DNA from: Eutreptiella sp. 'Long Island Sound 2002'
Taxonomy: Eukaryota > Euglenozoa > Euglenophyceae > Eutreptiales > Eutreptiaceae
Length of the DNA: 64,000 nucleotides
Direction: 5' to 3'
NCBI GenBank assembly: GCA_964036045.1
Contig: OZ038379.1
Coordinates: 189,113,885-189,177,884 of the forward strand
Shown here: positions 31,801 to 42,906 of the stretch, piece after piece
Position numbering within the stretch: the first letter of the stretch is position 1
How the letters are laid out: each line of letters begins with the position of its first letter
Notes under the pieces: generated by a model
What the model was told of the DNA's origin: nothing
Databases searched by the model: none
The model's input: only the letters and a program-made list of their open reading frames with translations
Made by a program: the position numbers and the translations under genes

Positions 31801-33904
31801 GCTTGACGATGGGAGGCACGTGCCCGTGGCCTTCTGGAGCCGAGTCCTGGCGGAAGGCCAGAGACGGACGTGGACGCCCCGTGAAAAGGAGGCGTATGCC
31901 ATCGTCATGGCTCTCAGGAAATGGGCTGGGTACATAGCCCTCCATCCCGTCACCGTCTGCACCGACCATCAGAGTCTGCAGTCGTGGCACAAGGAGCACG
32001 TGGACACCCCCTCAGGTCCCGCCTCCCGACGGGCAAGATGGCATGAGACCTTGGCCAAGTTCGACCTTACGGTTGTTTATATTCCTGGAAAGGATAACAC
32101 CGTGGCGGACTGTCTCAGTAGGTGGGCCTACCCCGCCAGCAAGGGCATGCAGGATATCTCTGCCCATGGCGATGAGGCTGAGACCGCTGAAGCCAAGAAG
32201 ATCATCGAAATGGAGCGCCTGATGGAGGAGGAGGATGTTAAATGCTTCGTCGTCATGGCTGCAGATGCCCCCCTCGCTTCGAGGGTGAGCAGAACGGTCA
32301 GTGTACTCGCCCCTGTGGGCGCCGCGGGCGGAAGGCCCGGTCCGGCACCCCCTGTGGGAACTGAGTCCGACAAGCACCTCTTCCCAGAGTCTTGCCTCCA
32401 GGACGACTGGACCGACGACTACGCCAAGTCTGAGGCCTTTGCGGCCGAGTACAGGGCTGTGACCGACCCTGACGACGGGCAGAAGTGGCCAAAGGGGCTG
32501 ACTGAGGAAGATGGCAAGCTCCACCGGAATGGTAAGCTGCTAGTCCCAGAGTCCCGGGTGCTCGAGCTGTGTGAAGCTTGGCACCACCACATGCTGCACC
32601 CAGGGGTCAAGAAGCAAGCTCTTGACATGCAGCGTCGGTTCGAGATCGACCATATCGTTCTCTACACCGCCATCAAGAAGGTCAGGAAGGGTTGCTCGGT
32701 CTGTCAGGCCTGCAATCCCGATAACCGGAACGTCAAGGGGGAACCCCAATGGACCCCGGTTCCTGACCAGCCCATGGAGAGCGTGGCCATGGACGTCTTC
32801 TCCATGCCCGAAGTGCACATTGGCAAGGAGACCTTTGACTGTGTGGTTCTCTGTGTGGACCGCCACAGCGGCTACGTTGTAGCCGTTCCGGCACGCAAAA
32901 AGGGATTGCTTGCCAAGGAAGTGGCAGTCATGATGATTCGTCATTGGCTGACCGTCTTTGACATCCCCCGCACCATTTGCAGTGACCGAGGGCCCCAGTT
33001 TACTGGTGGCTGGTTCAAGGCTATGTGTTCCCTCATGGGAATACGACATGCCAAGAGCGTCGCCTATCTCAGCCGGTCTAACGGCCGTGCTGAAGTGGCT
33101 GGACGGCAGCTGTTCGAGAAGCTGCGCAAGATCCACATCACCAATCCACGGCGGAACTGGTTCGAGGAGATGTGGCCTGCTCTAAAGGCCCATCATGACA
33201 CCCCCACTCCGGGCGGTTTGTCCCCTCACCAGATTCTGTTTGGCAGGGACCCCCTGGGTAGGGGACTTCCCTTGTCTGGTGATGGCATGGCTATGGATGC
33301 CAAGGAGTTCTTCGCGCGGCAGGAGCAAACGGCGCGGGACATCCGCCAGCAGCTGGAGAAGGAGCATGCTGAGCGTCAGAAGTCCGCCCCGAGCTCGACA
33401 GCGCAGAAGTTCAGGGTGGGAGACCCGGTGTGGGTGATCAGACCCCGCCCCATGGGCACCCACCGCACCAAGACCTGGTTCACACCCGGCGAGGTGGTCC
33501 GCAGGATTGGTGAGGACACCTACCGCATCAAGGTGGGTCACGGACAGTTCCGGGAGCGCCACGAGAGTCAACTCCGTGCGCGGGAACCCGACCTCCGTGG
33601 CCGACATGTGTCCCTGGACTATGCCAGACATGAGGCCGACTCGGACGACGACTATGCTGAGCAGGACGACTATACTGTCGAGAAGATCCTGGCTCAGCGT
33701 CCGAAGGCCTCGGCACCCGGAGCTCTGGAGTTCAAGGTTCGTTGGCGAGGCTATGGGCCGTCCCACGACACCTGGGAACCCGTCTCCTCATTCGTGCCGC
33801 GGGTCAATACTCCCTTCATGGAGTACATCCGCAAGCACAAGACCAAGATCCATGTCTCGGACTTGGCAGCACTCACCCGGGCGATTGCAGCCAGGGGTGC
33901 CTGA
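28883..33904 (+). CDS. pol: T3 pol: protease, domain X, RT, RNase H, integrase, chromodomain
   Basis: Numbering from GTG 28934 (1656 residues). Protease has VLVDTGAQVSLV with D133-T-G. Domain X is at about 295-425 (LALDAFSSGTSAHL, LMWIHCPRWDI, KAVLVVPMG; the T5 NPPF is HCPR here). RT is at about 640-830 with VVDYRGLN, FTVIDLKHGYHQ and catalytic FVDD at 31262-31273. RNase H starts near 938 (FVLRTDASDYAIG). The integrase zinc finger is near 1216-1260 (HHHMLHPG ... CSVCQAC). The integrase core has MDVFSMPEV, CSDRGPQF and SNGRAEVAG (D, D, E). A GPY-like segment follows, then a chromodomain at 1578-1635 (DDYTVEKILAQ ... FKVRWRGYGPSHDTWEP). All key residues of RT and integrase are present. There is no native ATG near the 5' end, so expression most likely depends on readthrough from gag. 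Confidence 0.9.
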   Translation, partial: RSPCSQGPQLGRSQGGDVGSAEPSLSGVGKHKGTAAGGRPGLAPSRGGGVRASEGTNPCARPSFATKNVFDVLQDLSESIGGSPGPQLDAADGQPEPIVHDLHQSLVELLERPEILSLHAVRRVGRERQLHLKVRALCGEVEKVFDVLVDTGAQVSLVKAGLLPPECLTDSRKPVRLKVANGQYMVGGTKEAAIGLQFVNHRELSRPDLGKEILLHGSFYEAEMEWDRIVGYDFMMETDSGVLPAQASMTLYQDDQLSWLSSPEHHVECQWIHPERYQLEVAALDTEPTGPANQEYGVRPEVANRVVADLGASDLALDAFSSGTSAHLRVCEKYWSAQDSAWKKHWGPHQGLMWIHCPRWDIPRAIAKIRKDRSKAVLVVPMGCTEEESTRHWVASLTNMTLNKVVLPAGESVYQDAKGQPMPPQRWPTEFHYVDGGLDQADTTDFVCVNRIIAEPWRQCFAVPPVDIEESDSEDPLTEEEWDLVQGYMDQPFHDWGNQREGKGQDKAWWEVDSIVSGSYDGNTFVQRVLDHMSSQDEPPGGNPPTYGDLFRGKTRDGPLGHLGRPPEPKASGVATPQVSSVVQVPGKAKAESDDCPKIQALRARLKRKYGETFFSGKPVFPPPVRGPYGEAKIRLKQDPRVYRHREFALRGERKEAMEKILRDFIQRGWLEPCHSEWASPCFVVPKKVAGEWRLVVDYRGLNAQTQHDSYTLPLIEDMLQKQHRRRIFTVIDLKHGYHQMPLAEESRACTAMSTPLGPLQWKVMPMGVTNGNAAFQRMLENLLEPVRDCADPFVDDVIIASGDPSMSYEELLEAHERDVTRVLDLLVRHKLTGSSDKATIAVSEVVFAGHVVGNGQRKPIPGKVAAIEHWEKPKTVSELRAYLGFCNYYSGYIKMYAEYAAPMTTMLKGNREETKKGSKKALVWTEESDRAFEGMKQALLSAVGLHLVDPDRGFVLRTDASDYAIGAVLEQVLDDGRHVPVAFWSRVLAEGQRRTWTPREKEAYAIVMALRKWAGYIALHPVTVCTDHQSLQSWHKEHVDTPSGPASRRARWHETLAKFDLTVVYIPGKDNTVADCLSRWAYPASKGMQDISAHGDEAETAEAKKIIEMERLMEEEDVKCFVVMAADAPLASRVSRTVSVLAPVGAAGGRPGPAPPVGTESDKHLFPESCLQDDWTDDYAKSEAFAAEYRAVTDPDDGQKWPKGLTEEDGKLHRNGKLLVPESRVLELCEAWHHHMLHPGVKKQALDMQRRFEIDHIVLYTAIKKVRKGCSVCQACNPDNRNVKGEPQWTPVPDQPMESVAMDVFSMPEVHIGKETFDCVVLCVDRHSGYVVAVPARKKGLLAKEVAVMMIRHWLTVFDIPRTICSDRGPQFTGGWFKAMCSLMGIRHAKSVAYLSRSNGRAEVAGRQLFEKLRKIHITNPRRNWFEEMWPALKAHHDTPTPGGLSPHQILFGRDPLGRGLPLSGDGMAMDAKEFFARQEQTARDIRQQLEKEHAERQKSAPSSTAQKFRVGDPVWVIRPRPMGTHRTKTWFTPGEVVRRIGEDTYRIKVGHGQFRERHESQLRAREPDLRGRHVSLDYARHEADSDDDYAEQDDYTVEKILAQRPKASAPGALEFKVRWRGYGPSHDTWEPVSSFVPRVNTPFMEYIRKHKTKIHVSDLAALTRAIAARGA

Positions 33905-35396
33905 TCAGCGCCCTGAGCTCTCCCCTGATGTGTTATGAGCGCTTGTGAAACCGACGAATCGTCCCTTACTTGCTTGCTCTCTTCCATCTTTTGGTGACAG
34001 AGTGGCCATATACCCCCCCCTGCTGTATCCAGAGGAGGATGGCCCCTCTTTTCTTCTATTCGTCACTCCCCCCCTGCTGAATCCTTGGGAAACCAGGTAG
34101 GGCGACTGACCTTCATATTTTTGAGCTCTTGGGGCCTTGAAGCCCATACGACGTTGCGCAACGGATGCCGCTGTCATCGGCATTGCGATTTTTTGGTGTG
34201 TGGTCTGGTTCCATGGCATTTGCGGAATCCAGACCAGTCGACGTGTGTCTCGAGACTATATATGCCTGAACTCAGGCGTTATCCTGTCCATCCTCCTGCA
34301 TTTGCCTTATCCTGACCGTGGCGTGGTTTGGCACTCTGTTCTGAGTGTGTTTACACGCCTATTTACCCAAATTGTTGCTTGCTTTTCTGCCCTCCAGGAT
34401 ATATGCATCTGTATGTTAAGTGTCATCAGCCCATCGCTGAGGGGTGGACTGTTTTTCACCACGAATCGGGATACAGAGGCGCCTTGAGTCGCCGTGTACA
34501 TATCCTTACAGCCTGGTCCAGCCTGGACCAGTACTTGGTTACAGATTCTACTGTTTGAGTGCCCGTAATACCGTGTTGCCCTATTCGCTGTGGTGTGTGG
34601 AGATCCTGATGGCGCCAGGCGGGAAGCCCAGTTGCCTGACTACACTCCCAGCGGTCCGCCACTGTCAGTCCCAGTGTGAGCCTACCGATTTGCAGACGCA
34701 CTTGCATTCGGATGGCGGCCTCCGGTGCTCCTGACCTCGGTCAGTCTGCCTGGGAAACTGGTGGTTTGAGGAGTCGACGCCTCCGCCCACACTGCATGGG
34801 GACTCCCTCATGTATGGCCACGCTTCGTGGTAGTAGGGCGAGGGAAAAGACGGCCTTGATGCCCGATCCCTTCAGGAGGAGTTCCCTTACGATTTGGGGT
34901 TCGTAAGGAGTTCGACTATGGCACTCTGGACTCGCGTCGTATGGATATGGACATGGTGCGCCCGAGGAAGGACCCGTGGGGACTCTCCCCAGTCGGCGGG
35001 CCTTGGGAAGCTTGGGGTAGCCTGATGGATCTTTGTGGTCGCTCTCGACTTGTGGGGCCACCTCGGCCGTCGTGTGACGCCTATGTTGGCCGTGTATGCC
35101 ACTGCCACTGTGGTGGTGACCGTAGCAGCCGGCACCCGGTGCGCCTGGTATGGGTTAACGGGTCCTTTGGATGCCGAACAATCGCCGCCAGGACCCGGGA
35201 CTTGATACTTGATACTATACATGTGCTACGGGCTGTTACAGCAGCATACCTATCCCACTGTGGGATACCTATCTTACTGTGACTTACTGAAGTGAAGATG
35301 TGACACCCCCCCCCCTTTCAGGGAGTGGTCCTGGGTACCCGCTGCCATGCGTGGGTGTTATCGAGCCCCCCCCAGGGTTTGCTCTAAGGAGGGGGG
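33905..35396 (+). other. T3 3' non-coding region and polypurine tract
   Basis: 1.5 kb between pol and the 3' LTR. Several C-runs and short ORFs are present but nothing with membrane or envelope-like features. AAGGAGGGGGG at 35386-35396 abuts the LTR and is the polypurine tract. Confidence 0.75.
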
Positions 35397-38342
35397 TGAA
35401 GCGGTACCCAGAACCCCATGGCCAGGTTACGGCATATAACCGGTCTCCGGTCCACTAACCCCATGCACGGCGTGTTCCGTGCCGTGAAGCCCCGCATCGG
35501 CAACCGATGCACCGCCAGCGGAGATTTGTGTATCAGAATATCAGGAATCAACAGGGTTTTATTTTCATATTGTTTCCGTCAATTTCTATGCTTCCGTTCC
35601 GATACTCACTGTTTTGACTGCTGGCGGTTGGTTCGCGACTTTACCGTAACCGCCAGTTTAACTGTTTATAATGGAAATTTTAACGTTATCCGTCACGAAG
35701 GCTCCAAAGTCGCCAGGAACTGCATGGATGCTTCCGCAATTTTCATAATTAATACTCGCAACCTTAATCCGAATTTTTCAGGATGTCGAAATCGGATTTT
35801 CGACTTCGACATCCCCGCACTTGATTTGACCTCTTTCGAGTGGACCTACGTGCTTCCGTATGCACGAATCAACTTCCCTTTTATCCTGCCCTCCATTTGT
35901 CTTAAAGATATGGGCAAAACAAAGTTGATTCGTGAGGCCACTTGTGAAGGTCATATCTCGTGCCGCTTGCGAGTGTTGACGATAAGGAAACGTGGGATGT
36001 ATTCACAATACTCCCGACGTAATTTAGGAAGCTTCATATGCCTTGCGTTTCTACACATGCGCGCTAGTGTAATGGATCATGGTCAAGAGGGTAGAGTTTG
36101 CGTCATAACTCAATGACCATGATATTGCGTGCGTTAAGATAACTTTCGAGTGTAGCGCGCAAGTGTTGGTGTTGCATAGGAACTCTCCTTGAGTTCCTAT
36201 GAGCGATTAACACAAAGTTATGCCCTTGGAGGGGCATGACATATCGTGGTGGGAGCTACATTTTTGGGCAATATTTGGTATGTGCCATGTGTTGTGTTGC
36301 GTGCCCATTTGGCGGGCCCATTGCTCCAAGACAAGCCCGCCAATGGACCGCATATTGTGCAAGCCCCTTCTCCGTACTCCCTACGGTCAATTGCAAGCCT
36401 AACCTTCGTGAAGGGAAGCTTGTGTGGTGATCCCGAAGCGATGCGTTGGGAGCAAGGTGTGTGTTTTACAATTTTCCATATTTTCATGTGCCCACTTGGG
36501 AAGTAGCGCTCGTAACCTTTCAAGGCGCCCCAAGTGGAGCACATATGTGGGATCGAAGGTCAATGGGGTCAAGTCATTGTGTATAGAAGGATTAAGTGAT
36601 TGCACGATCCAAGCCGGGGATATTATAATGTAATTGTAGACCTTTCAAGGCACTTTTGTGTGTCATTGTGTCAATTTTGCCATTTTTGGCTCGTCATGAT
36701 GTCAAGTGGCGACCGTGTATCTCAACGTCGCGCTCAATTGACATCATGACCCAAGTATGATATGAGGGTACATACTTCGGTAGCCAACATATCTTGGACC
36801 CGGCGAATAACTCCTCTTAGGCTTGGCATACCGTGGCCGCCATGTTGGCGATTTGGGACTATCCCAAATCATGGGCTCACTTGGCGACCCTGCCATTCCC
36901 AATACCGGAGGAGTTGGGCGACGCCCCAAAGATATGTTGGACATATATGACTTGATACCAATCCTATGGCACACTCCGGTCCGAGTCGGGCATGTGCCTC
37001 ATTTGCCCCAACCATGAGTGTGCGCAATTTTGGCCATTTTGAGCATTTTTCCACTTTCGCTGCCCGCCGTGCCCCATGTTCTAACCTTCGTGCACGCCGG
37101 ACGCATGGACCAATGGACCATATATGACATGGGTGTTATGGGTAATGGTCCCCATGGTCCACACACCACGTGGGCGAAGCGGAGCCGCCTTCGTTAAGGC
37201 GCTAGGCCAAATTGAGTATGGGCAATTTTGTCATTTTTGCATTTGTGGACCCAATTGGGATCGTCACCACGCCGAGTGGCATGGAGATCTTTGAGAGCCA
37301 AGGGCATGGGAGTCTCCGTTGGACTCCCGGTGGATCACGTATGGAATGCCGGATCCGATCTCCAAGCCGGCGTGGAGATATACTATTGGGAGCACACTGA
37401 ATTTTGGCTCATTTCAAGCAGCCAAAATGACCCAATTTTGGGACCCCAATTTCCCCCTTCCGTGTGGTCAATTGGCGGCCCCATTTCTCTAAGCCCATAG
37501 GGAGCCCGGACCTAAATCCAAGTTGTACACTCAGATATAAGTCCTAGGTCCTGCCTCCTACCCTGTGAGCCATTGGCCTTACCTTGGCCGGGCGAGCCAC
37601 GCATGGGAATGGTGCCAATTTTGGTGATTTTGGCATCATGACCCCACTTGACTCATCCGTGTTGCCCTGATGCGGGGACCTCAGAGGGAACCAGGTTGGG
37701 TGAGGGCTCCAGGGAGCTCGTACTCGAAGGGCATAGGGTCAGTTGCCTCGTCTCTACCTCTGGCGGGTCCGGACGAGGGGTCAATTTTGGGGTTTTTCAA
37801 GCTAATTTCAGTCTGGGCTGAAACAGCCCATTTTCAGCTACCAACTCCTGGGTGATAAGGGCGGAGCCATATCTCTGGCTCAGAGTGGAGTTGGGACCTG
37901 CCGTTAAGGGAGCATAGGGAGCCACTGTCGGTTGGCTTTGGAGCCCATTGGTTCCCAGGAACTCGCCTGTGGCTGTGCGGGACACCTCTCCCATTGGCAG
38001 GGTTTCAGGGTCCGGACTGAGCAGGGCATGGGTTGTGTTTGAGCCCCCGCCCCCATCAGCCACTGAGAGGGTCGGACCTGGGATTGGGATATGAGTCGGG
38101 ACTGAGTGTCTATTGTCCCTTGATGCCCTTACCCCAGTCCAGTCTTAACCCCATGTGTACATATCCTGATGTGTTGCTGTACATACTTTCGTTCCCTCTT
38201 TGCAGAGTGGCAAGGATTCTGAAACGCTTTGTCACATGACACAGGCGTATTGATGCCCTTGTGAGCGTAGTGCCTTGCCTGCCTGCTCACTTGTGCGTGT
38301 CACCGCAGCGTCCCGTGGCCGGCCCCCCACGGGAACGCGTCA
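35397..38342 (+). repeat. T3 3' LTR (beta family)
   Basis: 2946 bp, near-identical to 21154-24099 at a constant offset of 14243. It ends CGCGTCA at 38342, followed by CTGC and then T2 gag. Confidence 0.9.
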
Positions 38343-38346
38343 CTGC
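38343..38346. repeat. T3 target-site duplication, right copy
   Basis: CTGC, matching 21150-21153. Confidence 0.8.
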
Positions 38347-40196
38347 ATCCTCAGCGGCTCCCCGCGCCTCCACTCCACGTTGTTGAGGCGCAGCAGCCTT
38401 TGCCCCATGGAGTCTCCAAATACCTCCACGTACACGGCGTTCTTCAGTCCCAACATCTGGTTGGGCTCGCCCAGGTTCCTCCTGAAGAACTCCATGATAC
38501 CCGCATGGGTATCCTCCGCCGCCATAATCCTCACCGCCACCCGCTTCTTGGCGCGCTTCTTCTCCTCGTCCTCCACTCGTCTCTTCCAGTTGCCGGGGAG
38601 CACGTCCTTCAGCAGGTGGCGGATCTCACTGGCCTCGTTCCAGTCCTCCACCAGCTTGAGGCATCTGCGGTACTTCCGCAGATACCGGTTCCACTCCCGG
38701 ACCCGCAACTCACCGCGGTCCAGCGGCAGCGGGATGGACCACAAGTCCTCCAGCTTCTGGTTCGGAGCGTCCACCCGCTCCTCATCCTCCAACCACTGGA
38801 GGTAGGCCTGCTCCGTATGGATCAATCCTTCCCGGATCTGATCCCGCAGCTCCTCCTTCAAGTCCTGCGCCAGCCGGTGTGGGAATGTCCGACATACCCA
38901 CTTGTCCCTTGGCGCTCCCCGCATCTCGCCGACGACCTCCTCGGCGAAGTCCTCCCAATCCAGGATGAAGTCATCCAGGTTGGAGGGGTTGCCAGTAGTA
39001 GGGGATTTTGATTCCCCGGAGGTCGTCAATCCTGATGGCGTCTCCGACGTCCCCAGCCACCACTCCACCGAGACGGATACCACCTGTGGCCGGGGGGTGT
39101 GAGTACACTCCCCGTACATCCCTCTCCTCCATGGAGTGCGGTCCAGTTGGGCCTGAACTCATGGGGTTTGGAATGCGGGAAGGAGTTGCTCCATCGGCTG
39201 TCCATATCCCCGTATTGGGGTCCTTCGCCCACAGGTTTCCGCTTGGATGGCCTCGACCATGTCCGTCGGCGCTTCCCATGGTTCGCCCCTGCATGGTCTG
39301 GTTCTGGATCTCCTCTTCCGCATAAACTGCATAGGTAGTCGTAGCGGGCGGTGGATCCTGGGTGGCATGGGACATCTGTACCGTCAGGCTCCTCGGGTCT
39401 GTGGTTGCGTGCCCTTCCCGCATGGACCCAGCCGGTGCCGTGTGTTCCCCGAGCATTGTGGATTCGCTGAACATTGGAACAAACGGCAGCGCATCCGGGT
39501 CAACACGCGGAGGCGCGTAGGGTGCCTCTGCAGGGCCGCCCATGGGTTTATCCATGGCGCTCCTGAGGGTCTTAACCCGCTCCACCAGCTCTGCCGCGGC
39601 CGGCTTTGCCGGGAGCTCCGGACCCGAGGCGAGGGGCTGTAGCTCCTCTAGCCTTTTCAGGCGTCCCGACATGTCCTCCACCAGGTGGAGGAAGCTGTCC
39701 ACCACTCGCTGCTGCTTCTCCAGGGCCAGCTCCAGATTCTCCCGGTACCGGTCCCGTTCCGCTCGCAGCTCCTCCATGTCTTTCTCCGCGGCCGACTGGT
39801 CGTCCAGGATCCCGGCGACGTCTTCCTCTAGACCGTCCTTGGCGTTGTCCAGGCGGTCAAGGCGATGCACGATGGCGTCCATCCCCATCTTCGGGTACTT
39901 GCCCATGAGGAAGGACACGTGCTCGCAGTGGCACGCAGCATGCTTTCCGCCGGATTCAGCGCATCCCGCGGTTCCCGGCACCTCAGACTCATCGCCCATG
40001 GGCGTATCGCCTATGGCGTCCGTCTCTGGTCCCGTGTGCCGGGGCACAGGTGCCGTCCGGGCCCTGGCTGGCCTCTCCAAGCCCTCGGCATCGTGCTGCA
40101 GGGCGGGCTCGGGGGCCGTATGCGTCCTGGCGATCGGCGCGGACGTCTCCTCCGACTCCGAGGGTGGCTCGTAGGCTGTCCGATAGCCCTCGGAGT
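38343..40196 (-). pseudogene. gag: T2 gag, N-terminal and capsid part, frameshifted
   Basis: Alpha Gag lacking its first third: it begins at 40196 directly from LTR sequence, at a point equivalent to about 42520 in T1. It carries the Cys/His patch (HAACHCEHVSFLMGKYPKMGMD), a coiled coil (DAIVHRLDRLDNAKDGLEED ... LKRLEELQPL), a linker and the capsid. At 38993 two bases are missing relative to T1 (GCCAGTAG against GCCATCGTAG), which shifts the frame exactly at the YYDGNP motif. T3 interrupts the gene after LRM; the rest is at 20418-21149. Confidence 0.8.
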
Positions 40197-41772
40197 CCCC
40201 ACTTTACCCTCGAAACCCCTTCGGATATGGGCGCCACGCACTGCCCAAGTCAGCCCATGATCTTGAGACCAATTCTTGTGATCCTTCGTGCGCCAAGCCA
40301 AATGGAGTACGCCATCCGGCATATGGTGGTGTTCAACTCCAAAGCATATGCCAACATATGAACAACATACCATGGTTCGACTCTCCATAGGCCTCTTGCT
40401 GTTTGCCGACCAGGTAAGTACACAAAACGCAAAAATGAGCAAAAATTGAGGTCAAAAAGATGAAAATATGACCAAATACAAAGTTGTCATGATAGTATAT
40501 CTCTATGCTCACCCATGATATCCGCTCATGGTTCAATACACAAATGATTGGAACCATTTGCGAACAATTCCCCCACTTGGATCCCCAATCGGGCGCATGG
40601 AGATACCTTCGCCACTCGTATCTACATGCCCCATGAAAATGGGAGTGCACTCATGGATCTCTTTGCCCAACATACCATGAGCAATACATATGCGGTAGAC
40701 TTAGTCTAGCGCTTTGAATTCCACAATTGGGACATGGGCAAAGCCCTTGTCACGTATGGCTCCCCATCTCTTCGGCCACACGAAGATATATAACATGGGT
40801 GTGAGCATATCAAACATATACCATGCATATAACACATACCCTCAAAATGTGGCTCCCACCATGATATGCCATGTCCCTCCATGGACATAACTTCACGTTA
40901 AAAATACGTAGGAACCCAAGGAAAGTATCTATGCAACCCCAACACTCATGCGGTACACTCGAAAGTCGCATTAAAATATTCGGTTGCACGGTCCAAGAGT
41001 TATATATCACTTTATACCCTCTTGACCATTATCCCTTGCTATACCGGGCATGTGTACACACCAAAGGCGTTTGATGCTTCCTAAATTAAGTTGAGACCAA
41101 GGCGTTTGCAACGCAACCTTCCTTATTCTCTTTCCTCACACTCGCGCGTAGATATGGCCCTTCAAAGTGGTCCCACGATTCACTTTTGTTTCCCTTATAT
41201 CTCCAAGTCAAATGGGTGGCAAGTATAAGGGAAACCTGATTCGGGCATAGGGAAAAGAGTATGACCACTCGAAGAAGGTCAAATCAAGTGCGGCGATGTC
41301 GAAGTCGAAAATCCGATTTCGACATCGCGAAAAATTCAGATTAAAATTTCGAGTGCTTATTTAGAAAATTGCGGAAGCAACGAACCCTTTACAGATGAAA
41401 TCTGACCCTTCATCGGAGTTTCCGCCAAAATATCTGGAAATAACAGTTAACCAATCGGTTAACGCAAAATCGCGAGCCAACCGACAGTCGCCGATACATT
41501 GACCATCAGAACGAAAGGCTGAAAAATTACGGAAACATTATGATAAAAAAACCCTGTTGATTCCTGATATTCTGATGTATAAATCTCCGCTGGCGGCGCC
41601 TCGGTACTGAATGTGGCCGCTCATAGCCGGAATGGCCAAACCTATCACACTATCACATCGGGTTAGGTCAGGTGGATGGGAGAGTATGATATCAGCCAAT
41701 GGCGGCTTGCCGGCACATAGATACACACCCCAAGTGACCCCAAGATGGCCACAGGGGTCCGAACCGGCTTCA
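40197..41772 (-). repeat. T2 5' LTR, truncated (alpha family)
   Basis: 1576 bp matching 10442-12018 (about 18 mismatches by eye). The last third of the LTR, the primer-binding site and the gag start are missing; at 40197 the sequence passes directly into gag. It starts TGAAGCCGG at 41772, next to the GCTC duplication. Confidence 0.85.
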
Positions 41773-41776
41773 GCTC
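41773..41776. repeat. T2 target-site duplication, right copy
   Basis: GCTC, matching 9658-9661. Confidence 0.8.
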
Positions 41777-42888
41777 CCCGAGCATTATGGATTCGCTGAA
41801 CATTGGAACAAACGGCAGCGCACCGGGGTCAACACGCGGAGGCGCGTAAGGTGCCTCTGCAGGGCCCGCCCATGGGTTTCTCCATGGCACTCCTGAGGGT
41901 CTTAACCCGCTCCACCAGCTCTGCCGTTGCTGGCCTTGTCGGGAGCTCCGGACCCGAGGCGAGGGGTTGTAACTCCTCTAGCCTTTTCAGGCGTCCCGAC
42001 ATGTCCTCCACCAGGTGGAGGAGGCTGTCCACCACTTGCTGCTGCTTCTGCAGGGCAATCTCCAGCTTCTCTCGGTACCGGTCCTCCTCCGCTCGCAGCT
42101 CCGCCATGTCTCTCTCCGCTTCCGACTGGTCATCCAAGATCCCCGCGATGTCCTCCTGTAGGCCGTCCTTCTGGTTGTCCAGGCGGTCGAGGTGCTGCAC
42201 GATGGCGTCCATCCCCATCTTTGGGCACTTGCCGATGAGGAAGGATACGTGCTCGCAGTGGCACTCAACGTGCCTTCCACCTGATCCGGCGCATCCCACG
42301 GTTCCCGGCGCCTCGGATTCCTCCGCCATGGGTGTGTCGCCCATGCTATCCCGCTTTGGCTCCGTGTGCCGGGCAACAGGCGCCGTACTGGCTCTGGTAG
42401 GCCTCTCCAACGCCTCGGCGTCATGCTCCGGGCTGGGTTCTGGGGCCGTGTGCGCCCTTGTGGGCGGTCTGGCCTTCTCCTCCGACTCCGAAGGCGGAGC
42501 GGTCCGATGGCCATCGGAATGCCCTTGGGAATCTGCAGCTGACCACGGCCTGACCGGGCTGGGATCCGTCTCCATCGCCCTGGCTTCCGTCGCGGGTTTT
42601 GGGGACCCGCGCTTCTGGTAGCGCCGGGCCCTGCCGTTGCTGCCAGTCTCCTCCAACTCCTCCGCAGCGGAGCGGAGATTGCAAGCCTTGCGACATTGCC
42701 TTTCACACATGGAGGCCAGGTCCTCCATGTCTAGCCCATGTCCTACAAGGGCTCTCCGTCCTGAGCATCTTCGCTCTTCTGGGGCTTCCAAGTCCGGCGT
42801 CGACTCCACGGACTCCACGATCTGCACCCGGGGCGTCCGTGGGCAGGGCTCATGAGGGCCCAAGTCCCCGGTGCGGCGGTAGGGGGCA

Positions 42889-42906
42889 GGTACTCCTCTG
42901 CTACCA
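42889..42906 (-). promoter_or_regulatory. T1 primer-binding site (initiator tRNA-Met)
   Basis: The minus strand after the LTR reads TGGTAGCAGAGGAGTACC. The first 12 bases are the same as in T5 and match the complement of the initiator tRNA-Met 3' end. It sets the LTR boundary at 42907. Confidence 0.75.

Larger units (their letters stand above)
21154..38342 (+). mobile_element. T3, near-intact Ty3/gypsy chromovirus-type element, beta family
   Basis: A 17,189-bp element: LTR 21154-24099, leader, gag, UAG, pol (protease, domain X, RT, RNase H, integrase, chromodomain), a 1.5-kb 3' non-coding region, PPT and LTR 35397-38342. Both LTRs are 2946 bp. Reading them side by side I noticed one difference (GGGAGTTCG near 23471 against GGGAGCTCG near 37714). 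Coding frames are open apart from the gag/pol UAG. It is flanked by CTGC and inserted in T2 gag. Low LTR divergence and intact frames make it the youngest element in the window. Coding regions are clearly more GC-rich than the LTRs. Confidence 0.9.
9662..41772 (-). mobile_element. T2, Ty3/gypsy element, alpha family, carrying T3 and T4
   Basis: T2 reads leftward: 5' LTR 41772-40197 (truncated), gag 40196-38343 and 21149-20418, UAG, protease 20417-19924 and 16986 onward, domain X, RT, RNase H, integrase, chromodomain (to 12411), PPT and 3' LTR 12018-9662. It is interrupted by T3 (21154-38342) and T4 (16987-19923). Its flanks carry the GCTC duplication. At the 5' end a deletion fuses the middle of the LTR directly to the middle of gag (40196/40197). 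The LTR 3' part, primer-binding site and gag N-terminus are lost, so T2 cannot be autonomous. The two LTR copies differ at roughly 18 sites over 1.57 kb by eye. Confidence 0.85.

Noticed and set aside
33905-35385. Possible envelope gene in the T3 3' region
   Set aside because: Only short ORFs, with no signal peptide, membrane anchor or glycosylated region; treated as non-coding.
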